Positions 9,601 to 19,210 of a stretch of DNA of 51,318 nt are shown here, piece after piece. Positions within the stretch are counted from its first letter, which is position 1; each line of letters opens with the position of its first letter. Origin of the DNA: Candidatus Binataceae bacterium (GTDB taxonomy: Bacteria > Desulfobacterota > Binatia > Binatales > Binataceae). The notes beneath the pieces were generated by a model that had not been told where the DNA came from, searched no databases, and was given only the letters and a program-made list of their open reading frames with translations. The translations under genes and the position numbers were made by a program. Location: positions 1 through 51,318 of the forward strand of contig DATGLK010000016.1 in assembly GCA_035294265.1 (NCBI GenBank), in the 5' to 3' direction.

Positions 9601-9611
9601 AGGCGTGCCAT
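6603..9611 (-). CDS. AsmA-like/DUF748-type envelope protein with C-terminal AsmA domain
   Basis: 1002 residues with one N-terminal membrane helix (LALWSILFVLGASLVAGYVF, about residues 7-26) and a very long beta-rich body of repeated LxLxxGxVxL-type strands. The C-terminal part (FKGSAGVF..., AGKLALINNTLDMQVGMRPFQLLDTVFSKIPLIG, VTGPVTNPRVLPAP) is typical of AsmA-like domains. Family members are proposed bridge-like lipid carriers or outer-membrane biogenesis factors anchored in the inner membrane. Start at ATG 9611 is supported by GAGGTGG 5 bases upstream. It lies downstream of typA and upstream of the glutaredoxin-like gene, all same strand. The exact subfamily is not certain. Confidence 0.85.
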   Translation of the reverse strand: MARLPRLALWSILFVLGASLVAGYVFRARLERLGNRKLAALIVARVAAQSGVQIIATATTTSYWGHLRVYFDHPLLVRGGRELCRLSQLTLVFSYHALLFNHGLPLLAIDLRAPWLSLSGTGEPPVARPDAHMVAQVRALLRELAGITRDVEVEGGQIELADGRPLAQDVRVSAQRPLLRVSPWHIDVSARLRPPDLLPLRAHLELQVDARPEHAASPLARGTLWLAQARLDGLAMGGVQLSGALQARSTLTIDGQGQLEGALNTQVAHLLVAGTRLRSPLSVQDAWLNTQFLATPDQIWIHALRIGVGTKPALASAQIRLAPQFADPTVSFNLSLAPVPLTSIGELAQRVNGLPSGVVRISQLPSAGTLTLDEAAVSVSPRQLQTWTAAQWVHNSRLEISLAGVSLKSQTLRSLPDNRLDGQLSLRNGVVSLTQAQAQLGQSVFSKIVLQAELSRRLRRIAYHGALAAKLDLDSLFPLVIDNLPPVLLAELHPLKALGGRADGSAQVRGQVRDFKLLSPASYAIVVRPSAVNMELRREPAHYEIVGGSLRLSPRGLVVRRMDVAARNGHAIVDAELARIGANQQFALEHLSLELHQIQAQDWLPHVVSPKVVAVRGPVGGRVSVNRATSSAHLSMTGALTIGPGKVSFGFLRSPIVLINVASVALAQGGLTLTMLGTRFEGAPLDVRVKVPDLAQPEFHIDATAQRLDIGAIKAIRMPWTPPTPPSNDDNRYVVHLIAGNATLGRLEMKDLQADFTRGYNQWRVSNMRAEALGGRITMELRGRHSDDWVDIGARLIGVQAAALQSLGGWHQAILTGSVDGQCSLTADTDNDFFQTLAGYLSVQVRNGLLKRFTLLSRMLSLVDISAWLNARVPDPRVAGVPFQSITANFRGSAGVFATDDFLLDGPVMKITAAGKLALINNTLDMQVGMRPFQLLDTVFSKIPLIGARLAASQSGIVAAYFHVTGPVTNPRVLPAPITSISKLLIRTLAIPINLIRPDTVR

Positions 9612-9686
9612 CGACCACCTCGCGGCTTCGGCTCAAGATCGTTAGGAGAGGCAATAGGCCGACGCCGGACCACCACGCGCTTGATT

Positions 9687-11525
9687 TCAGGTGCGGGCCG
9701 CAGCCGCTAATTCCGTCGCGGCGGCCCGATGTTTGTTGCGCAGCGCCGTCTTGAGCACCCGATTGCGCAAGCGCACCGATTGCGGCGTGACTTCTACCAG
9801 CTCCTCTTCATCGATCCATTCCAAAGCCAGATCCAGGCTGAGTGCGCGCGCCGGGGTCAACCGAATTGCCTCGTCGTGGCCGGCGGCCCGGATATTGGTC
9901 AGCTTCTTCTCGCGGCAGACGTTGACCGGCAGGTTGATCTCGCGTGAATATTCGCCCACCACCATGCCTTCATAAACCGGTTGACCGGGCCCGATGAACA
10001 TCACCCCGCGCTCCTGCAAATGAAACAGGGCGTAGGCGGTGGCCACTCCCTCGCGGTCGGAAACCATCGCGCCGTTGGCCCGCGCCTGAATTGGCCCGCA
10101 CCACGGGGCGTAGCCATTGAACAGCGCGTGCATCACGCCGGTGCCCCGGGTATCGGTCAGAAAAGAGTTGCGAAAGCCGATCATGCCGCGCGAGGGCACC
10201 TCGAATTCGAAGCGCGTCCGCCCACCGCCGGTGTTCTTCATGTCACGCATGCGACCGCGGCGGGCCGCCAGCAATTGGGTAATGATTCCGATGTAGTCGT
10301 CGGGACAATCGATCATCACCAACTCCATCGGCTCCAGCAGCACCCCGTTATCGGTACGCGTGATCACGGTGGGCTTGGAGACTTGTAGTTCATAACCCTC
10401 CCGTCGCATCGTCTCCACGATTACTGCCAGCGATAGCTCGCCGCGCGCCACCACCCGCCACGAGTCCGGGCTGAGTTCCTCCACCCGCACGCTCACGTTG
10501 GTGCGCGCCTCGTACTCGATGCGCTCACGCAGTTTGCGCGAGGTCACGTACTCTCCCTCGCGGCCGGCCCACGGCGAATCGTTGACCGAAAAGGTCATCG
10601 CCACAGTAGGCTCATCGATCCGAATGGGCGGCAACGCGCGCGGCGCATCCAGCGCGCCCAGCGTGTCGCCGATGTCGATGTCACTCACTCCGGCCACTGC
10701 CACGATATCCCCTGCCCCGCTTTCTTCGACCTCCACTCGATTGAGGCCGCGCCAAGTATACAGGTGGGTGATTTTAACCGGTCTCGCCACCCCGTCACGC
10801 CCAATATGGGCGACGCTGGCAGCGGCGCGCATGGCGCCGCTCACGATTCGGCCAATCGCCAGCTTGCCCACATAATCGCTATAGCCCAGGTTGTTGGCTT
10901 GAAACTGCAAGGGCGCCTCAGCCTGCACTTCGGGACCGGGCAAATGGGCCACGATAGTCTCAAACAACGGCGCCAGGTCCGTGCCCACCTGTTGCGCGTC
11001 GTAGGAAGCCACGCCTTGGCGAGCGCTGGTATAGAGGACGGGAAACTCCAGTTGGGCCTCGTCGGCGCCCAGGTCGATGAACAGATCGTAGATCTCATCG
11101 AGTACGGCCACGGGCCGGGCATCGGGGCGGTCAATCTTGTTGATGCACACGATGGTTCCCAGCTTGGCTTCCAGCGCCTTCTTGAGCACGAAGCGGGTCT
11201 GCGGCATCGGCCCTTCGGACGCATCCACCAGCAGCATCACACCATCCACCATCGACAAACTGCGCTCGACCTCACCACCAAAATCGGAATGGCCGGGGGT
11301 GTCGACGATGTTAATTTTCACTCCGCGCCAGAATAGGGCGGTATTCTTGGCCATGATCGTGATACCGCGCTCGCGCTCCAGCGCGAAAGAATCCAAGACC
11401 CGCTCCATCACCTGTTCGTTGGCCCGAAAGACGCCCGCCTGCCGCAGCAGACCATCGACCAGAGTGGTCTTACCGTGATCGACGTGAGCAATAATTGCCA
11501 GATTGCGCAAATCCGAACGACGCAT
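9687..11525 (-). CDS. typA: ribosome-associated translational GTPase TypA/BipA
   Basis: 612 residues, the usual length. The GTPase domain is at the N-terminus, with G1 AHVDHGKTT (about 13-21), switch [10 protein letters not shown] (75-82) and NKID (129-132). The EF-G-like domains III/V and the BipA-specific C-terminus follow ([23 protein letters not shown], then [28 protein letters not shown]). BipA binds the 70S ribosome and helps 50S assembly and stress or low-temperature growth. It sits between the DUF2939-like and AsmA-like genes on the same strand with gaps of about 75-100 bases. Confidence 0.98.
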   Translation of the reverse strand: MRRSDLRNLAIIAHVDHGKTTLVDGLLRQAGVFRANEQVMERVLDSFALERERGITIMAKNTALFWRGVKINIVDTPGHSDFGGEVERSLSMVDGVMLLVDASEGPMPQTRFVLKKALEAKLGTIVCINKIDRPDARPVAVLDEIYDLFIDLGADEAQLEFPVLYTSARQGVASYDAQQVGTDLAPLFETIVAHLPGPEVQAEAPLQFQANNLGYSDYVGKLAIGRIVSGAMRAAASVAHIGRDGVARPVKITHLYTWRGLNRVEVEESGAGDIVAVAGVSDIDIGDTLGALDAPRALPPIRIDEPTVAMTFSVNDSPWAGREGEYVTSRKLRERIEYEARTNVSVRVEELSPDSWRVVARGELSLAVIVETMRREGYELQVSKPTVITRTDNGVLLEPMELVMIDCPDDYIGIITQLLAARRGRMRDMKNTGGGRTRFEFEVPSRGMIGFRNSFLTDTRGTGVMHALFNGYAPWCGPIQARANGAMVSDREGVATAYALFHLQERGVMFIGPGQPVYEGMVVGEYSREINLPVNVCREKKLTNIRAAGHDEAIRLTPARALSLDLALEWIDEEELVEVTPQSVRLRNRVLKTALRNKHRAAATELAAAART

Positions 11526-11625
11526 AATTCTATTTTAAACCGGGGCGCACGACGCGCGCCTAAGATGCCACGCCGCTTTACGTTACATGGCGCTTGATGG
11601 CGGTTAAAGAGCCTAGCGCCCCAGC

Positions 11626-12177
11626 TCAGGGCGAGGCCGAGGCCGCTGAGTTGGGCGCGCCCTGCAGGCTGGCGAGCAATTGCTGAACGTTCTTGACCTC
11701 GACCACCTGCCAGCGCCCCTGAGCGTTGCGGGCCATGCGAATGTCCCATAGCCGGCCCTGGCGATCGCGAAAGCGGGTGGAAGCCTGGTCACCCTCGCGA
11801 TGGAGCAGAACCAGCGCCGCCACTAACGCAGTCGCCGGCATCTGTACTCTGCGCGCCCCCTGATCGACCTCGCGTTCGGCCCAACTGCGAGCCAACTCCG
11901 CCGCGGGCGAGCTGAACAATTGGGCGGCGCCGTTGCCAATCACGCTACCCAGGGGATCGTTGTGACCCACCTGCTGGGCGACGATCTCAGCCGCGGCGCT
12001 GCGGACCACCTTGGGAAAGTTGATGAAGCGCACGGCGCGACTACCGTCGCGCGCGTCGATAGCTTGCTTTAACTGAAAGACCGCATAACTGGGCGTGCCC
12101 GGCACGTACAACAGCGCCCAGGCCGCCAACACCACCACTACCAGGGTCGCTGTCCAATGGCGCAGAAACCAAGCCAT
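11626..12177 (-). CDS. DUF2939-like membrane-anchored protein
   Basis: 183 residues. An N-terminal transmembrane segment (TATLVVVVLAAWALLYV) is followed by PSYAVFQLKQAIDARDGSRAVRFINFPKVVRSAAAEIV, which strongly resembles the DUF2939 pattern of a helix carrying QLKxAIxxxD then a conserved FPxVR segment. The C-terminal half has a beta-strand motif (GRLWDIRMARNAQGRWQVVEVKN). Probably anchored in the inner membrane facing the periplasm. No function is known. It begins 26 bases after the end of pgl, so it is likely cotranscribed. Confidence 0.72.
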   Translation of the reverse strand: MAWFLRHWTATLVVVVLAAWALLYVPGTPSYAVFQLKQAIDARDGSRAVRFINFPKVVRSAAAEIVAQQVGHNDPLGSVIGNGAAQLFSSPAAELARSWAEREVDQGARRVQMPATALVAALVLLHREGDQASTRFRDRQGRLWDIRMARNAQGRWQVVEVKNVQQLLASLQGAPNSAASASP

Positions 12178-12203
12178 TCAAGTCCCCCAAATTGCGTGCG
12201 CCG

Positions 12204-12968
12204 TCAGCTCAGCAGACGCGCCGCAGCCTTGTCCAACACCCACATCACTTCCCCGTGGGTGGGTGCGACCAATTGAGCTGGAAAGCGCTCCGGATCGCGC
12301 GGCCCTTGCAGGGCGGCCTTAACCGCCTGCGCTTTGCCCTCGCCCGCGACCATGAACATCACGCGCGCGGCTTGGTTGAGCGTCGGCACGGTCATAGTCA
12401 GGCGGCGGCGCGGCTCGGCATCCACATCTACCGGCACCACCAGACGCGTGCTTTCATGCAACGCGGGCTGACCGGGAAAGAGCGAGGCAGTGTGAACGTT
12501 GTCACCCAACCCTAGCAGGACCAGGTCGAAACGGGGCACCTCGCCTTCTTCCAATCCGAACTGCTCGCGCAATAGCTCCTCATAGGCACGCGCACCCTCC
12601 TCGGGCGGATCCTCGCCCCGCATCCGATGAACCTGGTCGGCACGCAGGCTGAGCTTGGAGAGCATCGTGCGCTGGGCCATCCCGTAGTTGCTCGCGGGAT
12701 GGTCTGGAGGCACACAGCGCTCATCGCCCCAGAACAATTGGACCGCGTTCCAATCCACGCTGAGATGGAAGCGGGTGGCGATCAACTCATAAATCGGCGC
12801 TGGAGTGTTGCCGCCGGTCAGGCACAGGGAAAACTGGCCATGGGTGCATATCGCCTCGCCGGAGAAATGGACAATTTCCTCGGCTGCGCGCACCGCCATC
12901 GCGCTGCCGTCTGCCAAAACGATGATTTCGGGCTCTTTCAACCTGGCCTTCCACTGACTCCACGCCAT
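12204..12968 (-). CDS. pgl: 6-phosphogluconolactonase
   Basis: 254-residue sugar-isomerase-fold protein that hydrolyses 6-phosphogluconolactone in the oxidative pentose phosphate pathway. Seen are FSLCLTGGNTPAPIYELIA (phosphate-binding loop), FWGDERCVPPDHPASNYGMA, and LVLLGLGDNVHTASLFPG. The usual GxGxDGHTASLFP reads GLGDNVHTASLFP here, a small change with the catalytic His kept. The start is ATG 12968. It lies 105 bases downstream of transketolase, consistent with a pentose-phosphate pair; no zwf or gnd is in the window. Confidence 0.95.
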   Translation of the reverse strand: MAWSQWKARLKEPEIIVLADGSAMAVRAAEEIVHFSGEAICTHGQFSLCLTGGNTPAPIYELIATRFHLSVDWNAVQLFWGDERCVPPDHPASNYGMAQRTMLSKLSLRADQVHRMRGEDPPEEGARAYEELLREQFGLEEGEVPRFDLVLLGLGDNVHTASLFPGQPALHESTRLVVPVDVDAEPRRRLTMTVPTLNQAARVMFMVAGEGKAQAVKAALQGPRDPERFPAQLVAPTHGEVMWVLDKAAARLLS

Positions 12969-13073
12969 CGGCGTCCCAAGACCGCCGGCAGTGGGATTTT
13001 GGAGGATAAAAATAGCACTTGACTGGCCCTGGCGCCTAGCCTGCCCAACATCGCGAGCCGCGCCCTGGGGATA

Positions 13074-15110
13074 TCAACCCGCCAACAGACGGCGGGCACG
13101 CTCGACCAGATTTTCCACCGTGAAGCCGAAATACTTCAAAACCTCGGTATAGGGACCCGAGGCTCCGAAGCGATCGATCCCCACGATGTCGCCGTCGCTG
13201 CCCACCCAACGGTACCAGCTCAGCGATGCTCCCGCCTCGATCGCCACCCGCCGCTTGATCGCCGCTGGCAGCACCGCTTCCTGGTAGGCGCGCTCTTGGG
13301 CGGCGAACAGCTCGACGCTGGGCATGCTGACGACCCGTACCGCCGCCCCTTGCCGCTCAAGCACAGTTTTGGCCTCCACCGCCAGATGAAGCTCGGCGCC
13401 CGTCCCAATCAAGATGATATCGGGCCGCTTACCCGCGCTCTCGCACAGCACATAGCCACCCTTGCTCAACTCGGTGGCGGGTGCCATCGCTGCTCGATCG
13501 AGGGTGGGCACCTTCTGGCGGCTAAGCGCGAGCAGCACCGGCCCCCCGCGATGGGTCAGGGCCACGCGCCAAGCTTGTACGGCTTCGTTGGCGTCGCCCG
13601 GCCGAATCACGACCAGGTTGGGAATGGCGCGCAGCGAGGTCAGATGTTCGATCGGCTGATGGGTGGGGCCGTCTTCACCCAAGCCTATCGAATCGTGGGT
13701 GAACACGTAGATAACGTGCAGCCCGGCCAGCGCCGACAGGCGAATCGAGGCGCGGCAATAATCGGTAAAGACCAGGAAGCTGGAGCCGTAGGGAATGATT
13801 CCGCCATGATAGGCCATGCCGTTGAGCGCGGCGCACATCGCGTGCTCGCGAATACCGAAGTGCAGGTTGCGCCCGCCATAATTTTGCGGCTCGAAATCGC
13901 CCCCGTCCTTGACGTCGGTAAAGGTCGATTCGTTGAGATCGGCCGAGCCGCCGAACAATTCGGGCAGCCGCGCGGCAATCGCCTGTTGAGCGCGCGAGGC
14001 GGACTCGCGAGTGGCCAGGTTATCCTTGACGGTGAATTCAGGTAGCGCTTCATCCCAACCCGAGGGCAGCTCGCCTGCCAGCATCCGGCGGAACTCGGCC
14101 GCCTCCTGCGGATAACGGTTGGCGTAGCGCTCCATCGCGCCGTTCCACTCTGCCTCCCAACGGGCGCCGCGATCGCGGGCCTGGCGAAAATGAGCCAGAG
14201 CGCGCGCCGGCACATAAAATTCCGCCTCCGTCGGCCAACCGTAGTTGCGCTTGGTCAGCTTAACCTCTTCGGCTCCCAGTGCCTTGCCGTGGGCTTCGGA
14301 ACTATCCTGGCGATGGGGGCTGCCGTAGCCGATATGGGTGCGGACCCGAATCAGCGAGGGGCGCGTCAGTTCGGCGCAGGCGCGCGCCAGGGCCGACCCG
14401 ATGGCGGTCAAATCGTTGCCATCCTCGACCACCTGGATATGCCAGCCGTAGGCCTCGAAGCGCTTGCAGACGTCCTCGGAGAAGGTGATGGCGGTGGACC
14501 CATCGATCGTGATGTGGTTGTCGTCGTACAGATAGATCAGGTTGCCCAGTTGCAGATGGCCAGCTAGCGAAGCCGCCTCGCTGGCGACTCCTTCCATCAT
14601 GTCGCCGTCGCTGACCAAGGCGAAGATGCGATGATCGAACAGCTCGAAACCGGGACGGGCGAAACGCGCGCGCAGGTGTTGGGCCGCAATCGCCATCCCA
14701 ACTCCATTGCCAAAGCCCTGCCCCAGCGGTCCGGTGGTGGTCTCCACCCCCGCGGTGAGATGACTTTCGGGATGGCCCGGAGTGCGGCTGCCCAACTGGC
14801 GAAAAGCTTTGAGATCATCAAGCGTAAGGTCGTAACCGGTCAGATACAGCAGGCTATAGAGCAACATCGAGCCATGGCCGGCGGAGAGTACGAAGCGATC
14901 GCGGCCGTACCATTTGGGATGGGCCGGGTTATGGCGCAAAAAGCCGTTCCACAGCGCATAGGCCATCGGCGCCGCGCCCATCGGCAGACCGGGATGGCCG
15001 GAATTGGCCCGCTGTATTGCGTCGATCGCCAGCACCCGGATGGAATTAACGCAAACTTCATCCAGCGGGGCCTGGTTCAAGGCCTCGTCGATTTCACTTG
15101 CCAGTGCCAC
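13074..15110 (-). CDS. tkt: transketolase
   Basis: 678 residues, normal length. ThDP-dependent C2-ketol transfer between pentose phosphates and glycolytic sugars. Motifs are [19 protein letters not shown] (37-54), [36 protein letters not shown], the ThDP/Mg loop SDGDMMEG (167-174) with the later N, and [20 protein letters not shown], which holds the catalytic Glu. The start is GTG 15110 with GGAGGG just upstream. Divergent from fabF. Together with pgl it forms a small pentose-phosphate unit. Confidence 0.98.
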   Translation of the reverse strand: MALASEIDEALNQAPLDEVCVNSIRVLAIDAIQRANSGHPGLPMGAAPMAYALWNGFLRHNPAHPKWYGRDRFVLSAGHGSMLLYSLLYLTGYDLTLDDLKAFRQLGSRTPGHPESHLTAGVETTTGPLGQGFGNGVGMAIAAQHLRARFARPGFELFDHRIFALVSDGDMMEGVASEAASLAGHLQLGNLIYLYDDNHITIDGSTAITFSEDVCKRFEAYGWHIQVVEDGNDLTAIGSALARACAELTRPSLIRVRTHIGYGSPHRQDSSEAHGKALGAEEVKLTKRNYGWPTEAEFYVPARALAHFRQARDRGARWEAEWNGAMERYANRYPQEAAEFRRMLAGELPSGWDEALPEFTVKDNLATRESASRAQQAIAARLPELFGGSADLNESTFTDVKDGGDFEPQNYGGRNLHFGIREHAMCAALNGMAYHGGIIPYGSSFLVFTDYCRASIRLSALAGLHVIYVFTHDSIGLGEDGPTHQPIEHLTSLRAIPNLVVIRPGDANEAVQAWRVALTHRGGPVLLALSRQKVPTLDRAAMAPATELSKGGYVLCESAGKRPDIILIGTGAELHLAVEAKTVLERQGAAVRVVSMPSVELFAAQERAYQEAVLPAAIKRRVAIEAGASLSWYRWVGSDGDIVGIDRFGASGPYTEVLKYFGFTVENLVERARRLLAG

Positions 15111-15370
15111 GAACCCTCCATCGCGCGACGGCGCACTGAGCGCGAGGCTGCGCTCCCTCAGACCCTTCCTCCCGCCCTGCCGCCGGCCGATTATCTAAAA
15201 CGCGCCGCTGACTTTACGGCTCAGCCGCGTTCCTTTCTTATTCTTCTCTTGAACTGCGACTGCTTCAAGGCTAAACGCAGAGCCACCGGCGCGGGCGAGC
15301 GGCAGCACTCGACGCAAGCGGCCGAATAGTAAACAATAAAAGGCTTCAGGACCGACGAGGGTCCTCCTCG
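15111..15370. promoter_or_regulatory. divergent promoter region between tkt and fabF
   Basis: 260 bases separate the outward-facing starts of transketolase and FabF, so promoters for both must lie here. I cannot assign -35/-10 boxes with confidence; a T-rich run (TTCCTTTCTTATTCTTCTCTTG, about 15230-15251) is the most distinctive stretch. Confidence 0.4.
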
Positions 15371-16627
15371 ATGAGACGGATTTTGAATCGACGAGTTGTG
15401 GTGACCGGGACGGGGCTGGTGACGCCGCTGGGGACCGGGGTAGAGCGTAACTGGGAGGCGCTGATGACGGGGCGCTCGGGCATCAGTCGTATCGAACGCT
15501 TCGATGTAAGCGATTTCCCCAGCCAAATCGCCGGTGAAATTCGCGACTTCAACCCCGAGGACTGGATCGACCGCAAGGAGATCCGGCGCATGGATCTATT
15601 CATCCAGTACGCCATGGCCAGTGCCGAGCAGGCGATGCGCGAATCGGCGCTGAAGTTCGAACCCGAAGAGGCTGAGTTAATCGGGGTTATCGTCGGGGTG
15701 GGCATCGGTGGTCTGCTGACGATCGAGGAGTATCACAAACATTTTCTCGCCACCCGGCTGAAAAAGGTCACGCCCTTTTTCATTCCCAAGCTGATCAGCA
15801 ACCTGGCCCCGGGCAATATCGCCATCCGCTACGGCGCCAAGGGCATCAACTTGACCACCACCAGCGCCTGCGCCTCTGCCAGCCACGCGATCGGCGAGGC
15901 CTTCCGTATGATCCAGCAGGGCTACCTTAACGCCGCCATCACCGGCGGCACCGAGGCGGCGCTCACACCGTTGGGACTGGGCGGCTTCGCGGTGATGCGC
16001 GCGCTGTCCACCCGCAACGACGAGCCGCAACGCGCCAGTCGTCCCTTCGATCGTGAACGCGACGGCTTCGTGATGTCCGACGGCGCCGCCATCCTGATTT
16101 TGGAGGAACGCGAGCGCGCCCTGGCCCGCGGCGCAACCATTTTGGCGGAGATTGTCGGCTATGCTACCAATGGCGACGCCTACCACATCACATCGCCCTC
16201 ACCCAACGGCGAAGGCGCCGCGCGCTGCATGCAACTGTGCCTGCGCGATTACGACCTCGACCCCAACCAAGTTGACTACATCAACGCCCATGGCACTTCC
16301 ACGCCCCAGGGTGACTTGGCCGAGACCCAGGCGATCAAGCAAATCTTCGGCGAGCACGCGGCCCAAATCGCGGTCAGCTCGACCAAATCGATGACCGGCC
16401 ATCTACTGGGCGCGGCGGGCGCGGTGGAATCGGTCTATACGGTGTTGGCGATCAGCCGCGGGATGCTGCCGCCAACCATCAATCAGGAGTATCCCGACCC
16501 CGAATGCGACCTGGATTATGTTCCCAACCGGGCGCGGCCGGCCAAGATCAGGCTGGCGCTGAATAATTCCTTTGGTTTCGGCGGGACCAACACCACGCTG
16601 GCCTTCGCCCCGCACACCGAAAACTGA
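15371..16627 (+). CDS. fabF: beta-ketoacyl-ACP synthase II
   Basis: 418 residues, the usual length for FabF. Condenses malonyl-ACP with acyl-ACP in fatty acid elongation. The Cys-His-His triad is visible: C167 in [17 protein letters not shown]307 in [11 protein letters not shown], and H344 in [16 protein letters not shown] with K339. The C-terminal FGFGGTN motif is intact. It is followed 15 bases later by fabH. No acpP, fabD or fabG is adjacent, so this pair is either a second, dedicated condensing-enzyme set or a split fatty-acid cluster; I cannot decide. Confidence 0.96.
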   Translation: MRRILNRRVVVTGTGLVTPLGTGVERNWEALMTGRSGISRIERFDVSDFPSQIAGEIRDFNPEDWIDRKEIRRMDLFIQYAMASAEQAMRESALKFEPEEAELIGVIVGVGIGGLLTIEEYHKHFLATRLKKVTPFFIPKLISNLAPGNIAIRYGAKGINLTTTSACASASHAIGEAFRMIQQGYLNAAITGGTEAALTPLGLGGFAVMRALSTRNDEPQRASRPFDRERDGFVMSDGAAILILEERERALARGATILAEIVGYATNGDAYHITSPSPNGEGAARCMQLCLRDYDLDPNQVDYINAHGTSTPQGDLAETQAIKQIFGEHAAQIAVSSTKSMTGHLLGAAGAVESVYTVLAISRGMLPPTINQEYPDPECDLDYVPNRARPAKIRLALNNSFGFGGTNTTLAFAPHTEN

Positions 16628-16642
16628 CAGGAAACCATACCC

Positions 16643-17620
16643 ATGGGTTCACGGATTATCGGCACCGGCCGTGCGCTTCCGGCCTTGTGTCTAACCAATT
16701 CCGACCTCGAAAGCCGCCTGGATACTTCCGACGAATGGATCAAGACCCGCACTGGGATAAGCCAACGCCATCTCCTAGGCCACGCCGAATCGCTGGTGGA
16801 TATCGCCACCGCGGCCAGTCGTAAGGCGCTTCAGGCCGCCGGCCTGGAGGGTTCGCAGCTCGATGCAATCATTGCCGCCACGGTCTCCTCGGAATACGCC
16901 TTTCCCTCCTTCGCCTGCCAGGTCCAACGCGAGCTGGGGCTGAGTTCGATACCCGCCTTCGATGTAGCCGCGGCCTGCTCCGGCTTTCTGTACGCGATGG
17001 CGGTGGCTGACCATGCATTGCGCGGCGGGGGCTGGAAGCGAGTGCTGGTAGTAGGGGCGGACGCGCTCTCGACCATGGTGGATTGGAGCGATCGGCGCAC
17101 TGCTGTCCTTTTTGGCGACGGCGCCGGTGCGGCGGTGATGGCCTTTGAGCCCGGTCCCCGCGGCATCCTTGACACTCAATTGCGCGCCGCCGGCGAGGCT
17201 TGGAATCTGCTCTCGGTGCGAGCCACCGGCACACGTGCGTCCGCCGACGCTCAAACACGCCGTGAACCCGCCGATGCGCTCAAGATGCGCGGACCAGAAC
17301 TATTCAAGGTCGCGGTCAAAAGCATGGAGGAAATCACCCGGCTGGTAATCGAACGGGCCGGCCTGAGCGTCGCCGATATTCATCTGGTAGTGCCCCATCA
17401 GGCCAACCTGCGCATTTTGACCGCAGTCGCGGAACGGCTGGGAATCGCATCCAACAAGGTCTTCACCAATCTCGATCGCTATGGCAACACCTCGGCGGCC
17501 TCGGTCCCTATCGCCCTAGACGAAGCCTGCCAAGCCGGCCTAATTCATACCGACGACTTGATCCTGCTCAATGCCTGCGGCGGCGGCCTAACTTGGGGCG
17601 CCAGCGTACTGCGCTGGTAA
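16643..17620 (+). CDS. fabH: beta-ketoacyl-ACP synthase III
   Basis: 325 residues, normal length. Initiates fatty acid synthesis by condensing an acyl-CoA with malonyl-ACP. The catalytic residues are C112 (AACSGFLYAM), H252 (PHQANLRI) and N282 (GNTSAASVPIALDEA). The C-terminal NACGGGLTWGASVLRW is typical. AGGAAA precedes the ATG. Coupled to fabF upstream. Some FabH relatives prime polyketides or specialised lipids; the intact GNTSAAS and general length favour ordinary FabH. Confidence 0.95.
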   Translation: MGSRIIGTGRALPALCLTNSDLESRLDTSDEWIKTRTGISQRHLLGHAESLVDIATAASRKALQAAGLEGSQLDAIIAATVSSEYAFPSFACQVQRELGLSSIPAFDVAAACSGFLYAMAVADHALRGGGWKRVLVVGADALSTMVDWSDRRTAVLFGDGAGAAVMAFEPGPRGILDTQLRAAGEAWNLLSVRATGTRASADAQTRREPADALKMRGPELFKVAVKSMEEITRLVIERAGLSVADIHLVVPHQANLRILTAVAERLGIASNKVFTNLDRYGNTSAASVPIALDEACQAGLIHTDDLILLNACGGGLTWGASVLRW

Positions 17621-17668
17621 GGGCGCGGGCGCTCTCGCACAGAGCCGCGGCGGTTTCCCTTGCACCCG

Positions 17669-18610
17669 ATGATCGACGAGCTGCTGAGCCGGCGCCTCGT
17701 TATCCTGTTTGGAAAGGGTGGGGTGGGACGGACCACCTTGAGCGCGGCCCTGGCCTGGCTGGCCTCGCGCCGGCGCGGCGCGACCCTGGCGATGGAGACC
17801 GACGAAAACGCGCCACTGGCTAACTTGCTGGGGGCCCATCCCTCCTATGCGCCGGTTGCGGCAGCCCATAACCTGTCGGTGATGCGGCTGGAAGGGCGCC
17901 AAGCGCTGGAGGAATATCTCAAGTTGGTGGTGCCGCGCGCTCTGCTGGCCACCATCACTCCCAGCCGCCTGTTTCAATACTTCACCCTGGCCGCGCCCGG
18001 ACTGCGCGAACTGATGGTCCTGGGAAAGGTCTATTACGAGGCGGAATTGGGCCAGGGCGGCCGGCCCCATTGGACCAACATCGTGTTCGACGCCGCCGCC
18101 AGCGGTCACGCACTCAATCTATTGCGGATGCCGCAGGCGGCCGCGCGCAGCTTCGGCGACAGTCGGGTCGGGCGCGAGGCCCGTCATATCGCCGCTCTGC
18201 TGCACGCACGCGAACACTGTGCCCTGCTGCTGGTTACCACGCCCGAACCGCTGGCCCTGCGCGAGACCCGCGAAACTTATCAGGAACTGTTACGGATGGA
18301 ATTGTCGGTACAAGCAATTTTTCTCAATCGCTACAGCCAACTCTCGTACACGGCCGCCGACCTGGCCCGGCTGCGGCGCAGCCCGGCGCTGCGCGGCAAT
18401 CCGCATCTGGCCTACTTCGACGCGCTGGCTCGGCAACAGGCAATCCGTGCCGCGACGGCGCGCCGGGCGGTGGGTTATTTGCGAACCCAAGTCGCCTGTC
18501 CGATTATCGAACTATCCGACCTTCCCGAATTCTCCGGACGGGCCCTGATGGCCCGGATAGCGGCCGAACTGTCCAGCGATCCTGGCGATCTGCATGGCGC
18601 CGCCGGCTGA
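17669..18610 (+). CDS. ArsA/Get3-like anion-transport-type ATPase
   Basis: 313 residues. The N-terminus MIDELLSRRLVILFGKGGVGRTTLSAALA carries the deviant Walker A of the ArsA/Get3 branch of P-loop ATPases, but the P-loop Lys is Arg (GKGGVGRTT). Later come ETDENAPLANLLG, a hydrophobic HIVFDAAASGHALNLLRMP, matching the family switch II with D-x-x-x-(S)GH, and LLVTTPEPLALRETRETYQEL. The role is unknown; ArsA partners export arsenite, Get3 targets tail-anchored proteins, and many bacterial relatives are uncharacterised. No arsenic genes are nearby. I chose ATG 17669 over TTG 17660 because it gives the family N-terminus; no clear binding site is seen for either. Confidence 0.83.
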   Translation: MIDELLSRRLVILFGKGGVGRTTLSAALAWLASRRRGATLAMETDENAPLANLLGAHPSYAPVAAAHNLSVMRLEGRQALEEYLKLVVPRALLATITPSRLFQYFTLAAPGLRELMVLGKVYYEAELGQGGRPHWTNIVFDAAASGHALNLLRMPQAAARSFGDSRVGREARHIAALLHAREHCALLLVTTPEPLALRETRETYQELLRMELSVQAIFLNRYSQLSYTAADLARLRRSPALRGNPHLAYFDALARQQAIRAATARRAVGYLRTQVACPIIELSDLPEFSGRALMARIAAELSSDPGDLHGAAG

Positions 18611-18697
18611 GCGGCGGGCAAGCTCTGGCGCAGCCCCTAAGCTGCCGTTAACGTAGCTTGACAAGATCCCCAGCCGTAAGGGCACAAGAGGATAGCG

Positions 18698-19177
18698 ATG
18701 AGCGCGAGGATCGAGGGTCGAATGGAGAAGAGAGCTTTCCCGGCCAGACAATGGATGGTGGCATTAAGCCTGCTGGCGCTGGCGATGTCAGCCCCTCTTG
18801 CCGTGCAAGCGGCGCAGCCGCGGCCATGGCTGTGCCGCGACAAGCCGGTCTTCTCCTCCCCCAACCAGGCACAACTGACCGTGCGTCGGCACGATCGACG
18901 CCAATGGGAAGTGTTCCTGATGAAGTTCAATATCAACAGTGGTCACGACGGTTTCACCGTCACCAGCAGCTATCCCTTGCGTGGCGACAGCCCCTCTTCG
19001 GCCATCGTGGGACGCGGGCAGTTCTATGCGGTCGCCTTGTTCCGCGCCAACGGTCATTGGTTCTGCCCGGCCCGCGTGGTGGATAACACTCGCCCCGGCG
19101 AGTTGGCGAACTTTTGCTACCATGCCAACAATCCGGGCTTGTGCGACATTTCCCTGACCGCCAGCAGCAATCGCTGA
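18698..19177 (+). CDS. small secreted protein of unknown function
   Basis: 159 residues with a signal peptide (ARQWMVALSLLALAMSAPLAVQAAQ). The mature part has four Cys residues (WLCRD, WFCPA, FCYHA, LCDIS), suitable for two disulfides, and no domain I recognise. ATG 18698 has GAGGA upstream; ATG 18722 also has GAGGG and gives a cleaner signal peptide, so the start is uncertain. It lies between the ArsA-like ATPase and the VanA-like oxygenase, and 33 bases before the latter, so the two may be cotranscribed. Confidence 0.72.
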   Translation: MSARIEGRMEKRAFPARQWMVALSLLALAMSAPLAVQAAQPRPWLCRDKPVFSSPNQAQLTVRRHDRRQWEVFLMKFNINSGHDGFTVTSSYPLRGDSPSSAIVGRGQFYAVALFRANGHWFCPARVVDNTRPGELANFCYHANNPGLCDISLTASSNR

Positions 19178-19210
19178 CGATCGCAAGCCATCTTTCAGGG
19201 AGAGCGAATT

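Noticed and set aside
13296-14045. 249-codon plus-strand frame inside transketolase
   Set aside because: Antisense shadow; the transketolase frame is beyond doubt.
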